Below, piece after piece: positions 37,834-47,329 of a DNA stretch of 64,000 nt. Position numbers and translations under genes: made by a program. The notes under the pieces are model-generated. The model was not told where the DNA came from, made no database searches, and saw only the letters and a list, made by a program, of their open reading frames with translations. The DNA is taken from positions 1 to 64,000 of the forward strand of contig CAVPVB010000014.1 in the NCBI GenBank assembly GCA_963709085.1, in the 5' to 3' direction. Position 1 is the stretch's first letter, and every line of letters begins with the position of its first letter. Origin of the DNA: Rhodovastum sp963709085 (GTDB lineage: Bacteria; Pseudomonadota; Alphaproteobacteria; Acetobacterales; Acetobacteraceae).

Positions 37834-38141
37834 GAGCGAAGCATACTAAAGCGCGCGCCGCAGGCCAACCGAAGACTGGCGGCTCCTCGCCGTTTGGGAT
37901 GGCCAGTCATGAGCGGCCTTGCTTGGCCCACTGAGGCTACCCACCTACTGGCGTTTCTTGGTTCGGCGGTAAGGAGCCGTTTCTTCGTCCCGGCCTGACG
38001 ACCCCCAGGGCGTCCGCGCGCAGCCGCGGTCAAGGATGGCCGCAGGCCACCGCGCGAGCTTGCGCGGCGCGTAGCGTCCTTGACGGTGGCGAGCACAGCG
38101 CCAGGCTGGACCAGGACGGGGCCGGGCGTGGAGGGCCAACC
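37834..38141. other. Gap holding ISL3 left end
   Basis: No gene supported. The repeat CGTCCTTGAC-type segments near 38030-38080 are inverted and may belong to the ISL3 element end or leader. Confidence 0.35.
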
Positions 38142-38938
38142 ATGCGTGACACATCTCTTCTGCAACAGGCGCTGGGCCTGACCCCGCCCTGGACGGTGAG
38201 CCGCAGCGACTTCGACCCTGAGGCGCACCGGCTCGATATCCAGATCGACTTTGCTCCCGGCAGCCGCTTTGCCTGCCCGGCCTGCGGCGCCGCGGACTGT
38301 CCGGCCCACGACACCGAGCGGACGAGCTGGCGCCACCTCAATTTCTTCCAGCACCAGGCTTGCCTGAACGCCCGCGTGCCGCGGGTGCGCTGCGAGCAGT
38401 GCGGCATCAAGAAGATCGGCGTGCCGTGGGCACGGCCGGGCAGCGGCTTCACCCTGCTGTTCGAGGCAATGATCATGACCATGGTCCCGGCCATGCCGGT
38501 CAGGGCGGTGGCCCGGATGGTGGGCGAACACGACACCAGGCTGTGGCGGGTGATCCACCACTATGTGGACAAGGCCAGGGCCGCATCGGACGCCTCGGGC
38601 GTGAGCAGGCTCGCCGTCGATGAGACCGCCGCCCGGCGCGGCCAGGAGTTCATCTCGCTGTTTGTCGACATCGACCAGGCGCGGGTGCTGTTCGCCACCG
38701 AGGGCAAGGACGCTGCGAGCGTCGCGGCCTTTGCCGAGGATCTCACCGCGCATGGTGGCGACCCGGCGGCGATCGCCGAGGTCTGCATCGACATGAGCGC
38801 CGCCTTCATCAAGGGCATCGGCGAGAACCTGCCCAAAGCAGCCATCACCTTCGACAAGTTCCATGCGGTCAAGATCATCAACGACGCGGTCGATAATTTG
38901 ACAAAATCACATTCCCCGATGGGCGTCGCAGCCGGCTG
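38142..38938 (+). pseudogene. ISL3-family transposase, truncated by IS701-like element
   Basis: MRDTSLLQQALGLTPPWTV, zinc block CPACGAADCPAHDTE and RCEQCGIKKIGVPWA, catalytic LAVDETAARRGQEFISLFVD and ITFDKFHAVKIINDAVDN. After 38893 the frame enters the IS701-like element and stops at 38936-38938. Intact up to that point and related to, but distinct from, the fragment at 33251. Confidence 0.85.
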
Positions 38939-40500
38939 ATGCGGCGGCCGACCCGTCGGCGGGAGTTCGGCTCACATTTTTCCTTGACGATGGAATCCGG
39001 TGTCGAATCAATGGGACTCCACCGACACCGCGTGGCTGGGAGGGCGAAATGGGGCAGTCAGTTCGTCGCGTTACCGTATGTACGTACGGATGATCCCCGA
39101 CCGTATCACTGGTCGAAGGCATTGCCGACGCGTTCGCGGCCATGGTCGACCGCTACGGCTCGTTCTTCCGTACCCGTGGACGCGACAACGCTCCGGTGGC
39201 CAGGCGCTACCTGCATGGGCTGGCGCAAGCGGCGGAAGCCACGTTCGCGTCCATGGCCACCGTGGTTGAGCAGGGCTGCGCGCAGCAGTTCCAGCACTTT
39301 ATAAGCACCTCGCCGTGGCGGCACGAGCCGGTGGTGGCGCAGATCGGCCGGGACGCCGACCGCTTGCTCGGCGGCAAGCCGACCAGTTGCCTCATTATAG
39401 ACGAGAGCAGCTTCGCCAAACAGGGAGACCGCTCGGTTGGTGTCGCTCGCCAATGGTCGGGGCGGCTGGGCAAGGTCGACAACTGCCAGGTGGCGGTGTT
39501 CGCTGTGCTCACCGACGGCGAGCAGCACGCGTTGGTTGACGAGCGGCTCTACCTGCCGAAGCGCTGGATCGACGATCCGGCGCGCTGCGATCAGGCCGGG
39601 GTGCCGGCAGAAGCGCGCAAGCTGACATCGAAAAGCGAGCATGCGCTTGCGATCGTGCGCGATGCGCGTGTGCGCGGCATGCGGTTCGGGTGGGTGGGCG
39701 TCGATGCCGGCTATGGCAAGGAACCCTGGTTTCTCCGGGCGCTGGATGATGCCAAGGACGTGTTCGCAGCCGACATCCATTCCACCCAGCGGGTCTGGAC
39801 CAGGCCTCCCGGATTGCACGTACCCAAGCCGAGGTCGCGCTGCGGGCGTTTGCCAACGCGGCGGCGGGCAACAACCAAGCCTGTCACGGTGGAGCGCCTG
39901 GCCAGGAAGTTTCGGCCGCACGACTGGAAGCGTTGCGCCTTGCGTGACAGCACGCGCGGCCCGTTGCGGGTCGATATCGCGCTCCGGCGGGTCTGGGTGT
40001 GGGACGGCGAGGAATGCGTCGCGCGCTGCTAGCACCTGATCGTCCGGCGCGAGGTGGCATCGCGCAAGACCATCAAATACACTCTGTCCAAAACTCCGGC
40101 CGAGACGCCCCTGCTGCGTCTCGCGCAGATCCAGGGGCAGCGCTATTGGGTCGAGCGCGTCTTCGAAGATGCCAAGGGCGAGTGCGGTCTCGCCGATTGT
40201 CAAGCGCTGGGCTGGAGGGCGTGGCACCACCACGTCACCATGGTGATGCTGGCGATGCTGTTCATCGCCGGGCAGCGCGGCGCATCAGCCTGGCCTGGAC
40301 CTGCTTTCGCCGCGCGACATTGTCGAGATGCTGAAAGAGAGCCTGCCGCGCAAGCCCGAAGGAAAGGAGGCGCTGGTCGCCCGAATCAACCAGCGACATC
40401 AACGTCGGCGCAGCGCCATCGCATCTCGCTTCCGCACGCAGCAGAACGCCGAGCCAACGTGACCAGCAGATGTGCCGGCAAGTGTGACTCTGTCAAATTA
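38894..40500 (+). mobile_element. IS701-like element, copy 2
   Basis: About 1.6 kb with inverted ends TAATTTGACA. Left end interrupts the ISL3 gene; right end touches the IS6 element, so the target duplication cannot be read. Confidence 0.85.
39142..40462 (+). pseudogene. IS701-like transposase with internal stop and frameshift
   Basis: Identical to copy 1 apart from Cys-to-Arg in MVDRYGSFF. A TAG at 40030-40032 breaks the frame after VARC; reading continues as HLIVRREVASRKTIKYTLSK and QRYWVERVFEDAKGECGLAD (the Glu-bearing region), then a one-base shift near 40285 leads into DLLSPRDIVEMLKESLPRKP and a stop at 40462. Both defects make it non-functional unless the TAG is read through. Confidence 0.75.
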
Positions 40501-40579
40501 AGGTTCTGTTGCAAAGTTGGCGATAGGTTCCCGCGTGGGTATGATCGGCCCCGAGGAAGAGGGCAAGGACGCAGGAGTG

Positions 40580-41796
40580 CAGGGGAATCGCACTTGGAAT
40601 TTCCTTGACAGCGCGACGGCGGCTTGCGCGGGGCGGGGCGATGGATTCTACCGGAGGGCGCGCGAAACCTGCGGTGGGAGGACGCCTTGGATCAGTTTGC
40701 CGGCTGCTGGGAGGGTCTGGAAGACCCACGAACCGGGAATGCCGGGCTGCATGACTTCCATGAGTTGCTGATGATTGCGCTGTGTACAGTGTTATGTGGC
40801 GGCCAGGGTGCGGTGGACATGGCTCGGTTTGCGGAAGCGAAAGAGCCGTTCCTGCGCGGCTTTCTCAAGCTGGAGAAGGGCATTCCAAGTCACGACACTT
40901 TCAGCCGCCTGTTCCGCCTGCTCGACCCGGCGCAGTTTGGCGCGGCGTTTCAGCGGTTCATGGCGCAGTTTTCGAGTACGGTTCAGGGCGTTGTAGCGAT
41001 CGATGGCAAGGTTCTGCGTCGCTCCTTCGATCGCGCCAGCGGCAAGTCACCGCTGCACATGGTCAGTGCCTGGGGATGCGAGCAGCGCCTGGTGCTGGCG
41101 CAGATCGCCACCGACGCCAAATCAAATGAGATCACCGCGGTGCCGAAGTTGCTGGAGATGCTGTCACTGAAAGGCACGATCGTGACCGCCGACGCGCTCA
41201 ACTGCCAGCGGGCGATTGCTCAGCAGATCGTCGATCAGGGCGGCGACTATGCCCTGGCGCTGAAGGGCAATCAGGGCACGCTGCATGATGACGTCAGCAC
41301 GTTCCTCAATGACCCGGCCAGCAAACCGGCGACGAGCGCGCAAAACGTGGACGCCGATCACGGCCGCATCGAGACCCGCACGGCCACGGTCTCGACCGAT
41401 ATCGACTGGTTGCAGCGGGATCATCACTGGCCCGGCCTGGCGGCCATCGGCAAGGTTGTCCGTATCCGTGAAACCGCGAGCAAGACCACCACCGAGACCG
41501 CCTACTACCTTCTCAGCACAGCGCTATCCGCGACACGCTTCAACGAGGTCGTCCGCGAGCACTGGGGTGTCGAAAACCGGCTGCACTGGCGGCTGGATGT
41601 GGTGATGAACGAGGATCAGGACCGGACCAGACTGGGCAACGGGCCACACAATCTTGCGGTCCTGCGACACATGGCCCTGAACGTCATGCAGAAGGACGGC
41701 TCCAAGGGCTCTCTGCGCGGCAAGTTCCAACGGGCCGGTTGGAACGATGCCTATCTCTCCAAACTCCTCGGATCCTTCTGAAATGCGATTGCCCTG
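40580..41796 (+). mobile_element. ISAs1-family element, copy 1
   Basis: 1,217 bp with ends CAGGGGAATCGCACTT and CAGGGCAATCGCATTT. The duplication CGCAGGAGTG is at 40570-40579 and 41797-41806. Identical in length to the copy at 56360. Confidence 0.93.
40687..41781 (+). CDS. ISAs1-family transposase
   Basis: 364 residues from the TTG at 40687 (MDQFAGCWEGLEDPR after GGGAGG); an upstream TTG at 40624 is less likely because the related gene at 55139 starts at the same point. Features are the N-terminal HELLMIALCTVLCGG, VVAIDGKVLRRSFDRASG, IVTADALNCQRAIAQQIV, YALALKGNQGTLHDD and VVREHWGVENRLHWRLDVV (H-repeat/YhhI type). Full length and undamaged. Confidence 0.9.
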   Translation: MDQFAGCWEGLEDPRTGNAGLHDFHELLMIALCTVLCGGQGAVDMARFAEAKEPFLRGFLKLEKGIPSHDTFSRLFRLLDPAQFGAAFQRFMAQFSSTVQGVVAIDGKVLRRSFDRASGKSPLHMVSAWGCEQRLVLAQIATDAKSNEITAVPKLLEMLSLKGTIVTADALNCQRAIAQQIVDQGGDYALALKGNQGTLHDDVSTFLNDPASKPATSAQNVDADHGRIETRTATVSTDIDWLQRDHHWPGLAAIGKVVRIRETASKTTTETAYYLLSTALSATRFNEVVREHWGVENRLHWRLDVVMNEDQDRTRLGNGPHNLAVLRHMALNVMQKDGSKGSLRGKFQRAGWNDAYLSKLLGSF

Positions 41797-42774
41797 CGCA
41801 GGAGTGGCGGAGCTCAAGGGGCGGCATTTTCCCGGGGAGGTGATCCTGTGGGCGGTCCGCTGGTATCTGATGTTCCCGGTGAGTTACCGCGACCTCGAAC
41901 TGATGCTGGCGGATCGGGGCGTGAAGGTCGACCACACGACCATCTTCCGCTGGATCCAGGCCTGCGCCGCCGCGTTGGAGAAGCGGCTGCGAGCGCAACT
42001 GCGCACATGCAATGGCTCGTGGCGGGCCGATGAGACCTCCATCAAGACCAAGGGCCGCTGGACCTGCCTGTATCGAGCGGTCGACGGCCGCGGCCGGACC
42101 ATCGACTGCCTGCTCTCGGCCAGGCGGGATGCCGCGGCGGCGAAGCAGTTCTTCCGCAAGGCGCTCGGCCGGCCGCACACGATGAACCCGCGCACGATCG
42201 CCGTCGACAGGAACGCCGCCTGTCCGAAGGCCGGTGCCGAGATGACGGGCGCCGGCGAACTGTGGCGGCGGTCCCGGCTGCGGCAATGCCAGTACCTGAA
42301 CACCATAACGGAACGGGACCATCGGCGGATCGAACGCTTGACCGGGCCGGGGCTCGGCTTTAGCAGCTTCCGAACCGCCCGACGGACCTTGGCTGGCGAC
42401 GAGGCGATGGCGATGGCGATGGCGATGATGAGGAAGGGACAGGTTCGCAAGATCGGCAGCTGCGACATGAAGGCCCAGCCAGTCTTCGTGGCTGAACTGT
42501 TCCAGCTCGCCGCCTGACCAAAGCCCGCCGTAAGCCCTCGCTCGGCTCTTTAACCGGGTTTGCAACAGGACCGGCAAGACCGTCGGAGCTATGCCAATGA
42601 AATTGAACGTCCGCCTGACTCCAGGGTCTTCCGACGGTTGTTTGAGCCGGTCATGACGATCGCTGTCCTCTCACCGACCAGCCTGCGTGCGGGCCGAACG
42701 GCCACCTACCGCCTCCGGCCAAGACGCTCAGCCGACGCGGGCCTGGACGGTGCTATCCCACCGTCGGCCGCCAC

Positions 42775-44010
42775 ATGACCATGGGAGGCCTATTGGCTTC
42801 GCCGCCACGCTACATGTCCTCCCTGGCGAGTGGCCGCGACAACAATTTCAATTTGCTACGGATGCTCGCGGCAAGCGCTGTCCTGGTGTCGCATGCATAC
42901 CCGATTGCCTTGGGGATGGGGGCCTTGGAACCTCTGTCATCGTTGCTGGGCATCACTCTTGGATGGTTGTCGGTCTTCACGTTCTTCGCGATCTCCGGGT
43001 TTTTTATTTCGAAAAGCTTTGATGTCAAGGGCAGGCTCATCGAGTTTTGGGTTGCGCGCTGTCTGAGGATATACCCAGGGTTGCTTGGCGTTCTATTGTT
43101 AACCGTCTTGCTGGTGGGTCCGAATTTTACCGAGCTGAGCTTGCAGGCATATTTTTCCAACGGGGCGACATGGACATATTCGTTCAAGAACTGTACACTG
43201 AAGTGGCTACAATACGACTTGCCGGGCGTGTTCCGCGACAACCCGTACCCTGCGGCCATTAACGGGTCATTGTGGACCCTATTTTATGAAGTGATGTGCT
43301 ACGGCATGGTGGCCGTGGTGGGCGTAAGTGGACTGGCGCGGCGAACGTGGTGCTTCGTCATGTTCCTGGGGGTCTATTCGGCGGGCTATCTGGCCGTGAA
43401 GATCGTTGGCGTTCACCAGGCAGGCTTTGTTGACTATTTTCATCAGCTGACGCTGCCGTTTGTCATCGGGATGGCGTTCTATCAGTTTCGCCGTTTGCTG
43501 CCACTGAACCTGATCCTGTGTTGCTTTGGGGGCAGCGTAACCGCGCTGGCATACGGCGCCCCGTGGTTTCGGGAAGTGTTCTTAATGTTTTGGTCTTACA
43601 TGATATTTTATTGTGGTAGTATTTCGTGCCGACTGCTCAGGTTGTATAACAAGATCGGCGACTATTCTTACGGCGTGTACATATATGCCTTCCCTTGCGA
43701 GCAGATTTGCGTAGCGATCTGGCCAGGAATTACGCCCATTGGCCTGATGGCTGTGTCGTTTCCGGTCACCTTGGCGTGTGCAGTGCTGTCCTGGCATATC
43801 CTCGAGCAGCGCGCGTTGGCATACCAAATCGCTGTAGCGAAGTGGCTGCGACCTCAGCTCGACTTTTCGCCGGTGATTTTGCGGGCGCATCAGATCAGCG
43901 CCCAGAAGATGTCGTCGTGGGCGATGAAGCGGAGGGCGTCTTCGAGGGGCAGGACGGCGCGGCCGAACGGGCCGGTGGGCGACCAGCCCCCCTTCCCGAG
44001 TGACCAGTAG
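42775..44010 (+). CDS. Acyltransferase family 3 (OafA-like) membrane protein
   Basis: 411 residues with about ten hydrophobic segments. The family start is clear (NNFNLLRMLAASAVLVSHAY with the conserved His, then SVFTFFAISGFFISKSF) and PYPAAINGSLWTLFYEVMCY holds the family Glu. Such proteins O-acylate glycans, lipids or exported molecules. True homology ends around WLRPQLDFS; the last 45 residues are read in the wrong strand of an unrelated remnant (minus strand WSLGKGGWSPTGPFGRAV) left of IS6. So the C-terminus was probably replaced by an IS-linked deletion. Lower GC than its neighbours suggests separate origin. Confidence 0.82.
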   Translation: MTMGGLLASPPRYMSSLASGRDNNFNLLRMLAASAVLVSHAYPIALGMGALEPLSSLLGITLGWLSVFTFFAISGFFISKSFDVKGRLIEFWVARCLRIYPGLLGVLLLTVLLVGPNFTELSLQAYFSNGATWTYSFKNCTLKWLQYDLPGVFRDNPYPAAINGSLWTLFYEVMCYGMVAVVGVSGLARRTWCFVMFLGVYSAGYLAVKIVGVHQAGFVDYFHQLTLPFVIGMAFYQFRRLLPLNLILCCFGGSVTALAYGAPWFREVFLMFWSYMIFYCGSISCRLLRLYNKIGDYSYGVYIYAFPCEQICVAIWPGITPIGLMAVSFPVTLACAVLSWHILEQRALAYQIAVAKWLRPQLDFSPVILRAHQISAQKMSSWAMKRRASSRGRTARPNGPVGDQPPFPSDQ

Positions 44011-44011
44011 G

Positions 44012-44855
44012 GGTTCTGTTGCAAAGTTGGCGATAGGTTCCCGCGTGGGTATGATCGGCCCCGAGGAAGAGGGCAAGGACGCAGGAGTGGCGGAGCTCAA
44101 GGGGCGGCATTTTCCCGGGGAGGTGATCCTGTGGGCGGTCCGCTGGTATCTGATGTTCCCGGTGAGTTACCGCGACCTCGAACTGATGCTGGCGGATCGG
44201 GGCGTGAAGGTCGACCACACGACCATCTTCCGCTGGATCCAGGCCTGCGCCGCCGCGTTGGAGAAGCGGCTGCGAGCGCAACTGCGCACATGCAATGGCT
44301 CGTGGCGGGCCGATGAGACCTCCATCAAGACCAAGGGCCGCTGGACCTGCCTGTATCGAGCGGTCGACGGCCGCGGCCGGACCATCGACTGCCTGCTCTC
44401 GGCCAGGCGGGATGCCGCGGCGGCGAAGCAGTTCTTCCGCAAGGCGCTCGGCCGGCCGCACACGATGAACCCGCGCACGATCGCCGTCGACAGGAACGCC
44501 GCCTGTCCGAAGGCCGGTGCCGAGATGACGGGCGCCGGCGAACTGTGGCGGCGGTCCCGGCTGCGGCAATGCCAGTACCTGAACACCATAACGGAACGGG
44601 ACCATCGGCGGATCGAACGCTTGACCGGGCCGGGGCTCGGCTTTAGCAGCTTCCGAACCGCCCGACGGATCTTGGCTGGCGACGAGGCGATGGCGATGGC
44701 GATGGCGATGATGAGGAAGGGACAGGTTCGCAAGATCGGCAGCTGCGACATGAAGGCCCAGCCAGTCTTCGTGGCTGAACTGTTCCAGCTCGCCGCCTGA
44801 CCAAAGCCCGCCGTAAGCCCTCGCTCGGCTCTTTAACCGGGTTTGCAACAGAACC
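44012..44855 (+). mobile_element. IS6-family element, copy 2
   Basis: 844 bp, ends GGTTCTGTTGCAAAG and TTTGCAACAGAACC. Flanks CCAGTAGG and CTATGGCA are not a duplication. Confidence 0.9.
44051..44800 (+). CDS. IS6-family transposase
   Basis: 249 residues. GRHFPGEVILWAVRWYLMFP and YRDLELMLADRGVKVDHTT form the HTH part; the DDE core shows WRADETSIKTKGRW, IAVDRNAACPKA and ITERDHRRIERLTGPGLGF. A run of ATGGCG repeats gives MAMAMAMM near the C-terminus. Intact, and so the likely source of IS6-driven rearrangements in this window. Confidence 0.9.
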   Translation: MIGPEEEGKDAGVAELKGRHFPGEVILWAVRWYLMFPVSYRDLELMLADRGVKVDHTTIFRWIQACAAALEKRLRAQLRTCNGSWRADETSIKTKGRWTCLYRAVDGRGRTIDCLLSARRDAAAAKQFFRKALGRPHTMNPRTIAVDRNAACPKAGAEMTGAGELWRRSRLRQCQYLNTITERDHRRIERLTGPGLGFSSFRTARRILAGDEAMAMAMAMMRKGQVRKIGSCDMKAQPVFVAELFQLAA

Positions 44856-44963
44856 CTATGGCACGTTGCATGCGTCCGCCTTCGCCCCATCAACCAGACG
44901 TTAGCCTGTCACGAACTCGGTTCAACAAGTACGGAAAGACAACTGTGGATCAGGAGTTAAGTC

Positions 44964-45210
44964 ATGACGATTCGGGACAAAGTTCTCGCGGTCATCGAAC
45001 AGGTTGCTTCCGAGCAGGATAAGAAGCTTCCACCGCTCGACGACAAGCTTCGTCTGATCGAGTCTCGGACTGGATTCGCTCGCGCTGGCCGTGGTGGTCG
45101 CACGCCTCGAGGATCAGTTGGAAACAGACCCGTTTGACACTGTCGCTGAGGTTGCCCTTCCGGTCACGCTGGGCGATTTCATCGCGCTTTACGAGCGCGC
45201 CCTCGCGTAA
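44964..45210 (+). pseudogene. Acyl carrier protein, one-base frameshift
   Basis: MTIRDKVLAVIEQVASEQDK reads correctly, but one extra C near 45067 shifts the frame just before the phosphopantetheine site. Dropping it gives GLDSLALAVVVARLEDQLET and a normal stop at 45208-45210, 81 residues in all, as in family members. The Ser in LDSL would carry the prosthetic arm. It is the first gene of a set with an acyl-activating ligase and a ketoreductase-like enzyme, so it likely carries their acyl chain. If the extra base is real the system lacks its carrier. Confidence 0.75.
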
Positions 45211-45211
45211 C

Positions 45212-46594
45212 ATGTGGGCGACTTTCGATCGGGATCCGGCCGGCAGCGCCGCAACCCGGTTCCTGTCCGATGAAACCGGCACGTTCTGCCTGAATGACCT
45301 CCAGGCGCGGCGATGTCTCGCTACCCATCGCGACGCGCTGCGGGGCCGCAGCGTGCTGCTGGCGGTACGCGCCCAGCGCGCGGCGGTGCTTGCCCTGGTG
45401 GAGCTCCACGGCCTGGCGCGGCGCGTGCTGCTATGCCCGCCTGACCTAGCCCCCCAGCATCTTCCCGCCGTGCTGGCGGCCGGCGAGGTCGACTGCGTCA
45501 TCGGCGACGCGTGGCTGGCGGAATACGGCGACCTGCCGTTCATCCAGCCCGCCCCGGAGCCGAGGCCTGCGGCATGGCCGGCGGATTCGTCACCCCACCC
45601 GACCGAGTGGGTCCTGTTTACATCAGGAACCACCGGGGCACCGAAACTAGCGCTGCATACCCTGGAGAGTCTGTCCGGGCATCTGCCCCGGGCGGCCCTG
45701 TCCGGAGAGCCGCCAGTATGGAGCACCTTCTACGACGTCCGCCGCTACGGCGGCATGCAGATCCTGCTCCGCGCCTTGCTGGGCGGCACCTCGCTGGTGC
45801 TGTCCAGCCCCGACGAGTTGCCCGCCGCGTTCTTGGCGCGGGCGGGGGCGGCCGGCGTCACCCACATCCTCGGCACCCCTTCGCATTGGCGTCGCGCGCT
45901 GATGTCAGGCGAGGCTGGCCGGATCTCTCCCGACTATGTCCGCCTCTCGGGCGAGATCGCCGACCAAGCCATTCTCGACCGGCTGCGCGCGACCTATCCG
46001 GCAAGCCGGGTCATTCATGCCTTTGCCTCGACAGAGGCGGGGGTCGGTTTCGAGGTCGACGATGGCCTGGCCGGCTTCCCCGCCAGCGTGATGGAGCGGG
46101 CGGCTACACTCGAAGGCCAGGGGGTCGAGATCCGGATCGTCGAGGGATCGCTACAGATCCGCTCGTCGCGGCAGGCAAGATGCTATCTCAACGACACCCG
46201 CGGCGCGCTGACCGGCCCCGACGGCTTTGTGGATACGGGCGACCTGGTCGAACGGCGGAACAACCGCTACTATTTTGTCGGCCGGAGCGCCGGCATCATC
46301 AACGTCGGCGGCCAAAAGGTGCACCCGGAGGAAGTCGAGGCCGTGCTCAACCGCTTTCCCGGCGTCGACATGGCGCTGGTACGAAGCCGGCGCAATCCCA
46401 TCACCGGCTCCGTCGTCACCGCCGAGGTTGTGATGCGGCATCCGCACACGCCGGACGACGCCGGCGCCGTGATCGGCAAACTCCTGGGGTTCTGCCGGGT
46501 GAATCTCCCGGGCCACAAGGTCCCCGCGACCATCCGGATCGTCCCGGCGCTCGAGGTTTCGGTCTCCGGCAAGATCATGCGCACCCATGCGTAA
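45212..46594 (+). CDS. Class I adenylate-forming ligase (acyl/aryl-ACP or CoA ligase)
   Basis: 460 residues from ATG 45212, one base after the ACP stop. ANL motifs: WVLFTSGTTGAPKLALHT (A3 phosphate loop), FASTEAGVGFEV (A5), GDLVERRNNRYYFVGRSAGI (A7/A8) with NVGGQKVHPEEVEAVL, and SVSGKIMRTHA with the catalytic Lys near the end. It activates an acid as AMP ester and loads it on a thiol. Its place directly after an ACP gene suggests ACP loading; the substrate is unknown. Confidence 0.85.
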   Translation: MWATFDRDPAGSAATRFLSDETGTFCLNDLQARRCLATHRDALRGRSVLLAVRAQRAAVLALVELHGLARRVLLCPPDLAPQHLPAVLAAGEVDCVIGDAWLAEYGDLPFIQPAPEPRPAAWPADSSPHPTEWVLFTSGTTGAPKLALHTLESLSGHLPRAALSGEPPVWSTFYDVRRYGGMQILLRALLGGTSLVLSSPDELPAAFLARAGAAGVTHILGTPSHWRRALMSGEAGRISPDYVRLSGEIADQAILDRLRATYPASRVIHAFASTEAGVGFEVDDGLAGFPASVMERAATLEGQGVEIRIVEGSLQIRSSRQARCYLNDTRGALTGPDGFVDTGDLVERRNNRYYFVGRSAGIINVGGQKVHPEEVEAVLNRFPGVDMALVRSRRNPITGSVVTAEVVMRHPHTPDDAGAVIGKLLGFCRVNLPGHKVPATIRIVPALEVSVSGKIMRTHA

Positions 46595-47321
46595 CGTCCT
46601 CGTAACCGGTGGCAGCCGCGGACTCGGGCTTGGCATCGCGCGCCGGCTCGCGGCCGGCGGCGACCGCGTCGTCGCGGTTGCCCGCCAGCCCACCGACGAG
46701 CTTGCGGCAGCGATCCGGGACGCTACCGAAACCGGCCACGGCGCCCTGGAATTCCGCGCCTGCGACCTGAGCGACATCGCCGGCATCCGCGGCTTCGTCG
46801 CGACGCTGCGCCGCGAGCTCGGCACGATACATGGCCTGGTGAACAACGCGGCTCTGGGCACCAGCGGCATCCTGGCAACCATGCCTGACGAGGAGATCGA
46901 GCGACTGGTCCGGCTCAACGTGACTTCGCCGATCGTGCTGACGAAATACGTCGTGCGATCGATGATGAGCGGCGGCGCCGGCAGCATCGTCAACATCACC
47001 TCGATCGTCGGGACCACGGGCTACAGCGGCCTGTCCGCCTACTCGGCCACCAAGACCTCGCTGATCGGCTTCACCCGCTCCCTGGCCCGCGAGGTCGGGG
47101 CGCTCGGAATCAGAGTGAACGCCGTCGCCCCCGGGTTCGTTGCAACTGAAATGACCAGGGAGATGAGCGGGGCGCATCTCGAAAAGATACGGCGCCGCAG
47201 TGCGCTGCGGCGACTTGCTGAGGTCGAGGACATCGCCAGCGCGGTCGAATACCTGCTCAGCGACAGGGCGTGCAACATCACCGGCACCATGCTGACGGTC
47301 GACGCCGGCAACACGGCCTGA
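46587..47321 (+). CDS. SDR-family reductase, FabG-like
   Basis: 244 residues, overlapping the ligase by 8 bases. NAD(P) motif TGGSRGLGLGIA, NNAALG, catalytic Ser in NITSIVGTTGYSGLSAYSAT with Tyr-x3-Lys (YSATK), and PGFVATEMT. This is the 3-oxoacyl-ACP reductase type. With the ACP and ligase it may reduce an ACP-bound keto group. Confidence 0.9.
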   Translation: MRNVLVTGGSRGLGLGIARRLAAGGDRVVAVARQPTDELAAAIRDATETGHGALEFRACDLSDIAGIRGFVATLRRELGTIHGLVNNAALGTSGILATMPDEEIERLVRLNVTSPIVLTKYVVRSMMSGGAGSIVNITSIVGTTGYSGLSAYSATKTSLIGFTRSLAREVGALGIRVNAVAPGFVATEMTREMSGAHLEKIRRRSALRRLAEVEDIASAVEYLLSDRACNITGTMLTVDAGNTA

Positions 47322-47329
47322 CCGCGTGC

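Larger units (their letters stand above)
40541..42517 (+). pseudogene. IS6-family transposase, split by ISAs1
   Basis: The first 13 codons (MIGPEEEGKDAGV) lie at 40541-40579; the rest resumes at 41807. DDE motifs as in copy 2. The downstream part alone has no good start, so the protein is probably not made. Confidence 0.8.
40502..42572 (+). mobile_element. IS6-family element, copy 1, interrupted by ISAs1
   Basis: Ends GGTTCTGTTGCAAAG and GCAACAGGACC. Removing the nested ISAs1 and its 10-bp duplication gives 844 bp, equal to copy 2. Flanks (CAAATTA|A and GGCAAGAC) do not form a target duplication, as expected if recombination between IS6 copies rearranged the region. Confidence 0.88.

Noticed and set aside
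42775..44010. Native C-terminal tail on the acyltransferase
   Set aside because: The last 45 residues lie antisense to a different coding remnant next to IS6, so they are unlikely to be part of the original protein.
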